A program made the translations under genes and the position numbers. 35,771 nucleotides of DNA. It comes from JAVBSC01 sp031547305. Lineage in GTDB: Bacteria > Desulfobacterota > Desulfovibrionia > Desulfovibrionales > Desulfovibrionaceae. The notes beneath the pieces were generated by a model, which was not told the origin of the DNA, did not search any database, and was given only the letters and a program-made list of their open reading frames with translations. Shown here in pieces: positions 7,466 to 14,829 of the stretch; position 1 is the first letter of the stretch, and each line of letters opens with the position of its first letter. The DNA is taken from NCBI GenBank assembly GCA_031547305.1, contig JAVBSC010000094.1:1-35771 (forward strand), read 5' to 3'.

Positions 7466-9367
7466 TTACATGCCGGAGAACAGGATGCCGGGAAGCCAGG
7501 TGGCCAGGGACGGGAACAAAGTCAGAATGAGCACCATAAGCAGCATCATGGCCACAAAGGGCAGCACGCCCTTAAAGATCGTCTCCAGGGGCACGTCGCG
7601 GGCAACGCTGTTCAGGGCAAAAACATTAACTCCCACAGGCGGGGTGATCTGCCCCATTTCCATAACTATCACGATGACCACACCGAACCAGATGGGATCA
7701 AACCCCATGGCCTGCACTGTGGGGTAGATGGAAGGCAGGGTAAGCAGGAGCATGGGAATGACGTTCATAATGCAACCCAGCAGGATGAACAGCCCGACGA
7801 CAGCCGCAAAGAACATGTGGGGTGAGAGGTTGAAGCCGATGATCAAGCGGGCCAGCTCTTCCGGCATGCGGGTGGCGGCCAGGAAGTAGCCCAGCACGCC
7901 CACGCCCACAAGGATAAGCAGCAGCTTGGAGGAAAAATATGTCGCTTCCGTCACGCTGTCCTTCAGCGTGGCCCAGTTAAGTTTGCGACGCGCCAAGGCC
8001 AGAATCGCGGCCCCGCCAACGCCGACGGCCCCGCCTTCCGTGGGATTGAACCAGCCGCTGAAAATGCCGCCCAGGATCAACAGGAATAAAATCAGCATAG
8101 GCCCAACGCCCTTCGAAGCGGCGAATTTCTGACTCAGGGTGCGGGATTCCCCCCTGGGAGCCAGGGCCGGGGTCAGGCGCGCCTGGATATACAGCGCCGC
8201 CATGAACAGGAGCGCCAGGATAATCCCGGGAATTACCCCGGCCGCGAACAGCTTGCCCACGGATTCCTCGGTGATGATGGCGTAAAAGATAAACCCGATG
8301 CTGGGCGGAATGAGTATGCCCAAAGTGCCGCCGGCCGCCAGACAGCCGCAGGCCAGGCCCATGTGATATTTTTTGGCCCGCATTTCCGGCAAGGCCACGG
8401 AGCCCATGGCCACGGCCGTGGCCATACTGTCGCCGCACACGGCCGCGAATCCGGCGCATCCGGCCACGGAAGCTATGGAAAGACCGGCGGGCAGGCGGCC
8501 AAGCCAGGCCCCGGCGGCCCTAAAGAGATCCTTGCTGATATCCGTGCGAAGGCACAGGGCGCCCATAAAAATGAACATGGGAATGACCGTAAGGGTAAAG
8601 GAATACACGGTGGTGTAAACATTGCCCAGGGAAGTGAAGGCCGAGCCCGGCATAGGGCGGACCAGCAAAAGTCCCTGCAGCCCGACAAATCCCATGGCAA
8701 AGCCAAGAGGCATGCGGAAAAACAGCAGAGTGAACAAAAAAAGCATGGCCAGGCCGCTGAGGGCCAGACGGCCCGGCAAAACCCCCAGCGTTTTCAGCAG
8801 CCAGGGGCCGAAGCAGGCTGCCAGGGCCAGAATAAGCGCCAGTATGATGCCGCTGATATTCCGGGCCGCCATGGACTCGCGCCAGTAACGGCCAGCCTGC
8901 CTGAACAGGGACACGGCCAGCAAAAAAAATCCTAGCGCGGAGGCGGCTATGAACAGGGAAAGCGGCACGCCAAAGGCGAAACTGCCGTCTCCGGTTTTGG
9001 CAGCGGCCTGGGTAAGACAACATACGGCGACCACGCTGAAGAACAGGCCGCTGACCAGGGCGTTGAACAGCTCCACCGTGATCAGCCGATCTTTAGAGAG
9101 CAGATGATCGATGAGCTCAATCCGGATATGGTCCTCGTGATCCTGCACAAAGGCCAGAGAAAGAAAAACCACAAAAATCATGGCTATTTCTTCCATTTCG
9201 CTGGCCCCATATATTGAGGCGTCCCCGGCAACCCGCAGCAGCACGTCAATAATAATAGGAATAGCCATCAAACAAAGAATGATCCCGGACAGGCTGAAAA
9301 AAAACCTGTTCACGGCGTGCGCCGGCCCCGCGCCGCCCGGCGCGGCTTGCTCGAACGCGCTTTCCAT
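7466..9367 (-). CDS. dctQM: Fused TRAP transporter permease DctQM
   Basis: This 633-residue inner-membrane protein fuses the small DctQ subunit (roughly residues 1-170, four hydrophobic helices with MEEIAMIFVVFLSLAFVQD) to the large DctM subunit (about 185-633). DctM hallmarks include GCAGFAAVCGDSMATA, AAGGTLGILIPPSIGFIFY, NPTEGGAVG and MEMGQITPPVGVNVFAL. TRAP transporters use the sodium gradient and need a periplasmic DctP receptor, here encoded apart at 10649-11674. AAGGCGG precedes the ATG. It heads a minus-strand operon with the sulfatase-like hydrolase and is divergent from the LysR gene. It has the same length and architecture as the permease at 32517-34418. Confidence 0.93.
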   Translation of the reverse strand: MESAFEQAAPGGAGPAHAVNRFFFSLSGIILCLMAIPIIIDVLLRVAGDASIYGASEMEEIAMIFVVFLSLAFVQDHEDHIRIELIDHLLSKDRLITVELFNALVSGLFFSVVAVCCLTQAAAKTGDGSFAFGVPLSLFIAASALGFFLLAVSLFRQAGRYWRESMAARNISGIILALILALAACFGPWLLKTLGVLPGRLALSGLAMLFLFTLLFFRMPLGFAMGFVGLQGLLLVRPMPGSAFTSLGNVYTTVYSFTLTVIPMFIFMGALCLRTDISKDLFRAAGAWLGRLPAGLSIASVAGCAGFAAVCGDSMATAVAMGSVALPEMRAKKYHMGLACGCLAAGGTLGILIPPSIGFIFYAIITEESVGKLFAAGVIPGIILALLFMAALYIQARLTPALAPRGESRTLSQKFAASKGVGPMLILFLLILGGIFSGWFNPTEGGAVGVGGAAILALARRKLNWATLKDSVTEATYFSSKLLLILVGVGVLGYFLAATRMPEELARLIIGFNLSPHMFFAAVVGLFILLGCIMNVIPMLLLTLPSIYPTVQAMGFDPIWFGVVIVIVMEMGQITPPVGVNVFALNSVARDVPLETIFKGVLPFVAMMLLMVLILTLFPSLATWLPGILFSGM

Positions 9368-9421
9368 ATTAGTATCCGCCTTTTTTAAAGCATTTTACGA
9401 TTGAGATTGCAGCCACTCTCG

Positions 9422-9449
9422 CGCCAAGTGTTTTCAGGCAAATCCTTGG
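9422..9449. repeat. Small stem-loop in the dctQM leader
   Basis: GCCAAG (9423-9428 region) pairs with CTTGGC (about 9445-9450) across a 16-nt loop. It lies between the dctQM start and the operator-like block, so it would be in the dctQM leader RNA if transcription starts upstream of it. The role is unknown. Confidence 0.25.
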
Positions 9450-9461
9450 CGGGCAACTTAA

Positions 9462-9480
9462 CATTTTCAAAGTGAAATTG
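9462..9480. repeat. Dispersed intergenic palindrome (copy 2)
   Basis: CATTTTCAAAGTGAAATTG, the same core type as the copy at 11805-11826. In both places it is followed within about 10 nt by GTAAAATT and an operator-like dyad. Confidence 0.5.
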
Positions 9481-9488
9481 CTGGAGAG

Positions 9489-9512
9489 TAAAATTCTATA
9501 GATTAATTTTTA
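9489..9512. promoter_or_regulatory. Operator-like dyad TAAAATT-N9-AATTTTTA (dctQM/LysR spacer)
   Basis: TAAAATT (9489-9495) and AATTTTTA (9505-9512) are separated by 9 nt. The same half-sites with the same spacing occur at 11835-11857 in front of dctP. A TATAAT (9519-9524) lies just right of it in the LysR direction, so the dyad would cover the -35 region of the regulator. LysR autoregulation and control of dctQM is the natural inference. Confidence 0.45.
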
Positions 9513-9583
9513 TCTTGCTATAATTAAATGAATTAATAAAATATTAAAAATTACGCCTAACGGCGGCTTAAGGAGCGTCCCTC

Positions 9584-10507
9584 TTGATCGCCCAGAAAAA
9601 AGATTGCGAAATACTGCCCCTGCTGCGAAGTTTTTATTTCATCGCTGTTACCGGCAGTGTTTCCGGCGCGGCTAAGCAACTGGATCTGAACCAGCCAGCG
9701 GTAAGCCACCAGTTGCGTAACCTGGAAAATTCCCTGGGGCGCCGGCTTTTCAGGCGTACCCGCCAGGGTATGGAACTTACGGCTGAAGGTCATACCTTGT
9801 TTCAGCGCGCCATACGTATTTTCGATATCGCCAGGGAAATTCGCAGCCTGCTGGGCAAGGACGAGGAGGCGGCTTCCGTTTCCCTGTCCCTGGGGGCGAT
9901 CAATGCCTTTGCCGTGAACCTTCTGCCTCAAGCGCTGCAACGCTTCCTTGCGAGCCATCCGCAAACAAAATTCACCATAACCAGTTCCTCGGCCTCGGAG
10001 CTTGTTACCGCAATTGCCCAGGCGAAGATAGACTTCGCCTTCCTGCGGGCCAGACCAATGCCGGAAGGACTGTTATTCAAAGAATTGTTCAAAAGCCGCC
10101 TCATGCTGCTCGGCCATGAATCCAATCCCTTGTGCGAGACCGGCACACCGAGCCTTGCGGAAATAGCGCGCATGCCCTTTATCCGCTTCGCCCCGGAAAG
10201 CGACCTGGCCCGCCTGATCGACGAGCGCTTCCAGCAGGATGGGCTGGCCCTCAAGCACATACAGGATCACTCCCATCTGGACGCCATCCTGCGCTACGTC
10301 AAAATGGGCCTGGGCGTATCCATAGTGGACTCCTTTTTCATCCCCGAGGACCAAGGGTTCATCACCATCCCCCTTGGCGACTACTTTCCCCAGCAGGTCT
10401 TCGGGCTAGCCGTGAGAACGGAAAAACACCTCTCCGGCCTGGCCGGCCACTTTATGCGTTTTATCCTGGCCATCGACTGGGAAACCCAGAAAAATCTGGC
10501 GTTTTAG
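9584..10507 (+). CDS. LysR family transcriptional regulator
   Basis: This 307-residue LysR-type regulator probably controls the surrounding TRAP/sulfatase genes. The winged helix-turn-helix lies near residues 9-66 (FYFIAVTGSVSGAAKQLDLN, then QPAVSHQLRNLENSLGRRLF), with the typical RRTRQGMELTAEG wing. The remainder is the periplasmic-binding-protein-like effector domain. The start is TTG, chosen because AGGAG sits about 9 nt upstream and no better in-frame start precedes the helix-turn-helix. It is divergent from dctQM and convergent with dctP, so it lies between the two halves of its likely regulon. The effector is probably the transported solute or a product of the hydrolase, but this is inference. 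Confidence 0.92.
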   Translation: MIAQKKDCEILPLLRSFYFIAVTGSVSGAAKQLDLNQPAVSHQLRNLENSLGRRLFRRTRQGMELTAEGHTLFQRAIRIFDIAREIRSLLGKDEEAASVSLSLGAINAFAVNLLPQALQRFLASHPQTKFTITSSSASELVTAIAQAKIDFAFLRARPMPEGLLFKELFKSRLMLLGHESNPLCETGTPSLAEIARMPFIRFAPESDLARLIDERFQQDGLALKHIQDHSHLDAILRYVKMGLGVSIVDSFFIPEDQGFITIPLGDYFPQQVFGLAVRTEKHLSGLAGHFMRFILAIDWETQKNLAF

Positions 10508-10540
10508 GGCAAATTCACTTTGAAAAAATTGATTTGCTCT
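10506..10540. repeat. Dispersed intergenic palindrome (copy 3)
   Basis: It begins AGGGCAAATTCACTTTGAAA and its other arm is ATTTGCTCT. Its first bases overlap the LysR stop codon. Read on the minus strand it contains the same TTTTCAAAGTGAA core as copy 2. Confidence 0.45.
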
Positions 10541-10604
10541 GGGGGCGGGAACCGCCGCCAGCCGCGCGGGCGACACTTATTTCGCCGCTGAGAACCGAGG
10601 CGAA

Positions 10605-10645
10605 CGGCTATTGGGGGGGAGGCCGGAGCCTCCCTAAAATAGCCG
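10605..10645. terminator. Hairpin between convergent LysR and dctP
   Basis: The outer stem is CGGCTATT (10605-10612) with AATAGCCG (10638-10645). The inner stem is GGGAGGC (10617-10623) with GCCTCCC (10628-10634). It abuts the dctP stop codon and could end transcription from either side, though no clear T-run follows. Confidence 0.4.
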
Positions 10646-10648
10646 GCC

Positions 10649-11674
10649 CTACTTCTTCTCAGCCGCGTATTTCTCCGTCAGGGCTTGGGCGTCAGCCAGA
10701 ATCCGCGGAGCATTAGCCAGTTTTTTATCCGCGGCGCGCTTAAGCCAGTTATCGTAAACAGGTTTTGCGGCGGCAACCCAGCGGGCGCGTTCAGCCGCAT
10801 CCATGGTTATGACGGTATGGCCGTTTTGCTTAAGCCATTCGGTATCCGCGGCCGAACCGTTGTCTATGGCTGTGGAGCAGGCCTTAGACAGCTCCATGCC
10901 TGTGGTCGAGGTCAGGACGTCCTGAACTTCCTTTGGCAGCTTTTCCCAACGCGTCTTATTAATGCCGCCCCAGAAAGCTCCCGCGGAAATGTCGCATATG
11001 GTGTGGTATTTACTGACCTCGTTCAGCTTGAATGCGCGGAACACAGCCATGGGCGCGACCACTCCGTCGCCCATGCCGCGGGAAAGCGAAAGATATGTGT
11101 CTGTGGGCAGCACCTGGATGGGGTTGGCGCCGAGAAGTTTAAGGGTGTCCAGCATGGAAGCGCTCCAAACCAGGATTTTCATGCCCTTGAGGTCTTCCAG
11201 TTTGTTGACCGGCTTGTTCAGGGTATGCAGTTGGAAGGGCGGGGTGGCCCACTGCCAGAGCAAATGGATATCGCTAAACTCTTTGTTCCATTCCGGGTAT
11301 TTAAGGGAAAGATCGTGGATGACCAGGCTGCTTATGAGCGAGCCTCGCGTAAACATCGGCAACTCAAACATTTCGTTCAGAGGGAATTTGCCAGGCGTGG
11401 CTGAACAGACGTTGCTGCCCATGTCCACCGCGCCGCCAGCCACGGAATCGTAAGTTTCGCGATCCGGGCAAAGTACGCCGATGTTGAAGCGGGCCACTTC
11501 CACCTTGCCGCCCGTGAGCTTGGCCACATTTGCCTGCCAGGGAATAAGCGCGTTTATGGTGGCCGGATGTTTATCCGGATGCAAGGACACAAAGTTCAGT
11601 TCAACCTCGGCGGCCAGGGCTGGTGCCGCAAAGCCCAATAAAAAGGCCAGTGCCAAAAGCAGCATTTTTCGCAT
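10649..11674 (-). CDS. dctP: TRAP transporter substrate-binding protein DctP (cluster 1)
   Basis: This 341-residue periplasmic receptor of the TRAP system presumably serves the DctQM at 7466-9367. A Sec signal peptide (MRKMLLLALAFLLGFAAPALAA) precedes the mature domain. Conserved DctP features are the HPATINALIPW opening, LWQWATPPFQLHT, the LEDLKGMKI strand, and PTDTYLSLSRGMGDGVVAP before the connecting helix. The arginine that normally follows this strand (KIRVP or KLRVP in SiaP-type receptors) is replaced: the sequence reads KILVWSAS. The canonical carboxylate clamp is therefore absent. AAGGAGAG precedes the ATG. It is transcribed separately from dctQM, from a strong promoter (11882-11909) with a leader of about 200 nt. 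Confidence 0.92.
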   Translation of the reverse strand: MRKMLLLALAFLLGFAAPALAAEVELNFVSLHPDKHPATINALIPWQANVAKLTGGKVEVARFNIGVLCPDRETYDSVAGGAVDMGSNVCSATPGKFPLNEMFELPMFTRGSLISSLVIHDLSLKYPEWNKEFSDIHLLWQWATPPFQLHTLNKPVNKLEDLKGMKILVWSASMLDTLKLLGANPIQVLPTDTYLSLSRGMGDGVVAPMAVFRAFKLNEVSKYHTICDISAGAFWGGINKTRWEKLPKEVQDVLTSTTGMELSKACSTAIDNGSAADTEWLKQNGHTVITMDAAERARWVAAAKPVYDNWLKRAADKKLANAPRILADAQALTEKYAAEKK

Positions 11675-11700
11675 GATTCTCTCCTTGGACGGTCTGTTTT

Positions 11701-11726
11701 AGAGCATTTTAACTTTAAAGACGCTC
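11701..11726. repeat. Dispersed intergenic palindrome (copy 4)
   Basis: GAGCATTTTAACTTTAAAG followed by ACGCTC. GAGC...GCTC close the ends around a core of the same type as the other spacer palindromes. A related AGCATTTTACGATTGAG lies in the dctQM leader near 9391-9407. Confidence 0.4.
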
Positions 11727-11741
11727 ATTTCGGCGCTTAAC

Positions 11742-11759
11742 GGCGAAACAAGTTTCGCC
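11742..11759. repeat. Perfect 8-bp hairpin in the dctP leader
   Basis: GGCGAAAC (11742-11749), loop AA, GTTTCGCC (11752-11759). With the preceding base, the left arm reads as the reverse complement of ACTTGTTTCGCCG, close to ACTTATTTCGCCG at 10575-10587. Confidence 0.4.
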
Positions 11760-11804
11760 CACGCCCACGCGGCGGCCATGGCGGGATGGCGTCCGCCCAG
11801 GTGA

Positions 11805-11826
11805 GGCATTTCAGAGTTGAAATACC
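11805..11826. repeat. Dispersed intergenic palindrome (copy 5)
   Basis: GGCATTTCAGAGTTGAAATACC. It is closest to copy 1 (3822-3847) and, in context, to copy 2 (9462-9480). Confidence 0.5.
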
Positions 11827-11834
11827 TTGGAAGG

Positions 11835-11857
11835 TAAAATTAAATAATTTAATTTTA
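11835..11857. promoter_or_regulatory. Operator-like AT dyad upstream of dctP
   Basis: TAAAATTAAAT (11835-11845) and ATTTAATTTTA (11847-11857) form a perfect 23-bp palindrome. Written as TAAAATT-N9-AATTTTA it matches the dyad at 9489-9512 in half-site and spacing. It lies just downstream of the predicted dctP transcription start. Confidence 0.5.
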
Positions 11858-11881
11858 TACAGTAAATAAATTGTAATTTTT

Positions 11882-11909
11882 TATATATTTGTTTAGAGTT
11901 TTCTGTCAA
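11882..11909 (-). promoter_or_regulatory. Near-consensus promoter of dctP
   Basis: On the minus strand TTGACA (11909-11904) is followed after 16 nt by TATATA (11887-11882), or after 18 nt by TATAAA. The start would fall near 11875, giving a leader of about 200 nt, which is long for a transporter gene. Confidence 0.55.
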
Positions 11910-11958
11910 GTGAAAAAAAATACAACCATCGTCAAGACGCGGATTCTCCGCAATAGCC

Positions 11959-14322
11959 CTATGGACGCTTGCCGGCGGCAATCCTGGCCCAGGCGCACTG
12001 GCCGTAAGCAATGCAGGCGTCGTTGGGCGGGAGTTTTTCATGGACCAGAGGGCTCAGACCCTTTTGTGTGAGTAAATGTACAAGAAGTTGATGCAGGGTG
12101 GCGTTTTGCAGCACCCCGCCGGATAGCCCGACTATTTTGGCGTTCCGGACCGCCGCCCCGGCGGCCGCCCAGCCCGCCAGGCCGTGAGCCAGGCTCAAAT
12201 GGAAGCTCCTGGCCAGATCCCGCGTCGGAAGGCCGTTTTGCCACTCCAGGATCAGGCCGCGCATAAGGGCCGGGGTGTCCAGAACAAAGCTGTTATCCTC
12301 GACCGGGCATGGGTATGGGGGCGGAGAATTTAAGAACGACTCCGGCAAGGCCTGGGACTGATCAAAGCCCTGGGCGTTTTCCAGGCGGATGGCCGCCTGC
12401 CCCTCGTAGCTGATTTCCCCGCACAGTCCGAGCAGCGCGGCCACTGCGTCAAAAAGGCGGCCGCAGCTGCTGGTTTGCGGGCAGTTCAACCCTCTCTCCA
12501 GCATAATGGGAATAAAAGAGGCCTCCCGCTCTTTTTCCGGCAGCCAGGGCAGGCGCTCCTTAAACGCATCCGCCAACCCCAAACGCAGCAGCAGGGCCTG
12601 GGCAATGCGCCATGGCCCAAGAATGGCCGCTTCGCCGCCGGGCAGATCCAGGTGGGCGAATCTTCCCAGGCGGTGCTGCTCTTTGGCCGCCGCGTGCACA
12701 TATAAAAGCTCCCCACCCCAGATTGTCCCGTCCGGGGCAAATCCCGTGCCGTCCAGGGCCAGGACCATGGCCGGCTCATGAATCGAATGTTCGGCCAGCA
12801 CGGCATGGGCATGGGCGAAGTGGTGCTGGAGCGTCAGGACTTCGCAACCGTGCTCCCGGGCCAGGCCGGCGGTCAGGTAATCCGGGTGGGCGTCACGGAT
12901 TGCCTTTGCCGGTTCCACCTGGAGCACGGACTTAAGATGGGCGGCTATTTCCCGATGAAAGCCGGCGGTTTCCAGGTTGTGCATATCTCCGATATGCTGG
13001 CTGACAAAAGCGTGCTCGCCCCGGCTGAAACACAGGGTGTTTTTCAGTTCCGCGCCCAGGCCCAGAAAGACCGGCAGCTCTTTTTGCCCCGGTAAGGCCT
13101 TCATGGGCAGCGGGCTGGGCACATAGCCCCTGGCCCGGCGCATGAATATTGGAGCCGGCGCTTTCCGCCCAGCCAACGCCGGCAGGGGGCGGACCACGGA
13201 ATCGTCGGCCCGGATCAGAATGTCCCGGTTGTGCAGCAAAAAGCAGTCCGCCAAATCACCCAAATTTGCCAGCGCCTCGCGGTTGCCCAGGGCAATGGGC
13301 TCGCCGCCCCGGTTGCCGGAGGTCATCACCAGGGCCTGGCCAAGTTCCGAACTGGCCTGGGCGCACAAATCCAGCAAAATCTTGTGCAGCGGCGTGTAGG
13401 GCAGCATCAGGCCCACCAGGGATGTATCCGGCGAAACTCCGTCAGCCAGGCCGCTCCAATCCAGGATCGGACAAAGCACAATGGGCCGCTCCGGCCCCAG
13501 AAGCAGCGCCTCGGCTTCCCTGTTAACATGGGCGAAACGCCTGGCGGGCTCCAAACCAGCGCACATCACGGCAAAGGGCTTATGCGGCCGCCTCTTGCGC
13601 CGCCGCAACAGTTCAACCGCTTCTTCGGACTGGGCGGAGCAGGCCAGGTGGAATCCCCCCAGACCCTTGACCGCCGCGATTTTTCCCTCGCACAAGCGCT
13701 CCGCCAGCAACCTGAGCGCCTCTATTCCCCTGCCCAGTTCCCGCCCTTTTTCCACCAGCCAGACTTCCGGCCCGCAAACCGGGCAAGCGTTGGGCTGGGC
13801 GTGAAAACGCCGGTCCAGGGGGTTTTCGTACTCGGCAGCGCAGTCCGGGCAAAGAGCAAAACAGGCCATGGAGGTGTTTTGCCGGTCATAAGGCAGAGCT
13901 TTGGTGATGGTGTAACGCGGGCCGCAGTTGGTGCAGTTGGTGAAGGCATACTTATGCCGGCGGTTGCCGGGCTCCGCCATGTCCGCCAGACAGTCCGGAC
14001 ACACGGCCACATCCGGGCTGAGCAGCACGGCATGGGCCGTACCCGCCTTGGTTTTGGCAATGCTGAAACCCTCCGCCCCAGCCTCAACCTCCATCCCCTC
14101 ACAGCCAAAATTCTCTATCCTGGCCAGGGGCGGCAATTCCCCCTTCAGCGCCAGTGTGAACAAATCCAGCGCCTCCACCGCCCCCTGCGCCTCTATGACC
14201 ACACCCTCCGGATCATTGCGCACAAAACCGGCCAGGCCATGCCGCAAAGCCAGACGGTAAACAAAAGGCCTGAACCCCACCCCCTGCACCTGCCCGGAAA
14301 TGACCAATCGCCTGCGTTGCAT
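11959..14322 (-). CDS. hypF: [NiFe]-hydrogenase maturation carbamoyltransferase HypF
   Basis: This 787-residue HypF uses carbamoyl phosphate and ATP to make the cyanide ligand precursor of [NiFe] hydrogenases, working with HypE in the cytoplasm. All domains are present. The N-terminal acylphosphatase domain spans residues 1-90 (GQVQGVGFRPF with Arg18, and Asn36). Paired zinc motifs are CPDC at 108-111, CTNC at 130-133, CPDC at 158-161 and CPVC at 180-183. Next come a YrdC-like domain and the C-terminal Kae1-like domain with HHFAHAHAVLAEH, DGTGFAPDGTIWGGE and SGGVLQNATL. The length is normal. AAAGGA precedes the ATG. No other hyp or hydrogenase gene lies in the window, so it stands apart from its partners. 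Confidence 0.96.
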   Translation of the reverse strand: MQRRRLVISGQVQGVGFRPFVYRLALRHGLAGFVRNDPEGVVIEAQGAVEALDLFTLALKGELPPLARIENFGCEGMEVEAGAEGFSIAKTKAGTAHAVLLSPDVAVCPDCLADMAEPGNRRHKYAFTNCTNCGPRYTITKALPYDRQNTSMACFALCPDCAAEYENPLDRRFHAQPNACPVCGPEVWLVEKGRELGRGIEALRLLAERLCEGKIAAVKGLGGFHLACSAQSEEAVELLRRRKRRPHKPFAVMCAGLEPARRFAHVNREAEALLLGPERPIVLCPILDWSGLADGVSPDTSLVGLMLPYTPLHKILLDLCAQASSELGQALVMTSGNRGGEPIALGNREALANLGDLADCFLLHNRDILIRADDSVVRPLPALAGRKAPAPIFMRRARGYVPSPLPMKALPGQKELPVFLGLGAELKNTLCFSRGEHAFVSQHIGDMHNLETAGFHREIAAHLKSVLQVEPAKAIRDAHPDYLTAGLAREHGCEVLTLQHHFAHAHAVLAEHSIHEPAMVLALDGTGFAPDGTIWGGELLYVHAAAKEQHRLGRFAHLDLPGGEAAILGPWRIAQALLLRLGLADAFKERLPWLPEKEREASFIPIMLERGLNCPQTSSCGRLFDAVAALLGLCGEISYEGQAAIRLENAQGFDQSQALPESFLNSPPPYPCPVEDNSFVLDTPALMRGLILEWQNGLPTRDLARSFHLSLAHGLAGWAAAGAAVRNAKIVGLSGGVLQNATLHQLLVHLLTQKGLSPLVHEKLPPNDACIAYGQCAWARIAAGKRP

Positions 14323-14829
14323 GGAAATCCTTTTTAGAAAACGTATCTTAAAACACCATACAGAATCGGAAATATTGATTTATCCTCAGAACAACATAGC
14401 CAAGCCCGGCTCCTCAGGCAACAGCCAGTTTTCCATTCCAAACCGCTTTTCATCCAAGCGCCTTTCCCCGCTCTCCTCTCCTGCCTTTCTATCCCCACCT
14501 TATACATCCGGCAAAAACGGCGAGTCAGAATGCGCCACGCGGGACGCTATGCCCTGGAGTTTTCCGCCGCCGCCGCGCGTCGCGCACCCCCATGGTCCAC
14601 ACCACCCACAAAACATCCGGCACGGCTTCAAGCGCGTAGCGGGCGCGGAAAACTCCAGGGCCTGAGCGTCCATTACGCACCCTCTTTCCGCCGCTTTCGC
14701 CCCACATTATCACTTGCCAGAACGCTCCCTGTTGCGCTACGAATATAAATTCAATTCAATTGTACCGGCAACATACTGACCGTTATCGCAAAACGGAAAT
14801 TTTATTATAATTTTTTTTGGAGGCCTGGC
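14323..14829. other. 507-bp gene-free divergent spacer with a large inverted repeat
   Basis: This is the longest spacer of the window, between hypF (minus) and the XRE regulator (plus). Short open frames here have no ribosome sites or coding-like composition. The main structure is the 14542-14671 inverted repeat. The last 90 nt before the XRE start are AT-rich and probably hold its promoter; I cannot fix the boxes. Confidence 0.5.
14542..14671. repeat. 27-bp near-perfect inverted repeat enclosing about 77 nt
   Basis: The left arm (14542-14567) starts GGACGCTATGCCCTGGAG and ends TTTTCCGC. The right arm (14645-14671) starts GCGGAAAACTCCAGGGC and ends GAGCGTCC. Only the middle TAT/CTGA positions mismatch. 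Weaker TGCG pairing continues outside. The enclosed DNA is GC-rich and non-coding. It could be a MITE-like element or a large RNA hairpin. Confidence 0.6.

Larger units (their letters stand above)
11675..11958. promoter_or_regulatory. Long structured leader and promoter region of dctP
   Basis: This gene-free spacer lies between dctP and hypF. Going away from dctP it holds a small palindrome (11701-11726), a strong hairpin (GGCGAAAC/GTTTCGCC, 11742-11759), a GC-rich stretch shared with 10561-10604, a dispersed palindrome (11805-11826), an AT-only dyad (11835-11857) and a near-consensus promoter (11882-11909). Confidence 0.5.

Noticed and set aside
10508..10648. Small RNA gene in the LysR/dctP gap
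   Set aside because: The structure is explained by a dispersed palindrome and a hairpin at the junction of convergent genes. No promoter is visible.
14300..14748. Short open frames in the hypF/XRE spacer
   Set aside because: There are no ribosome sites, no codon bias, and they run through the inverted repeat. The spacer is better read as non-coding.
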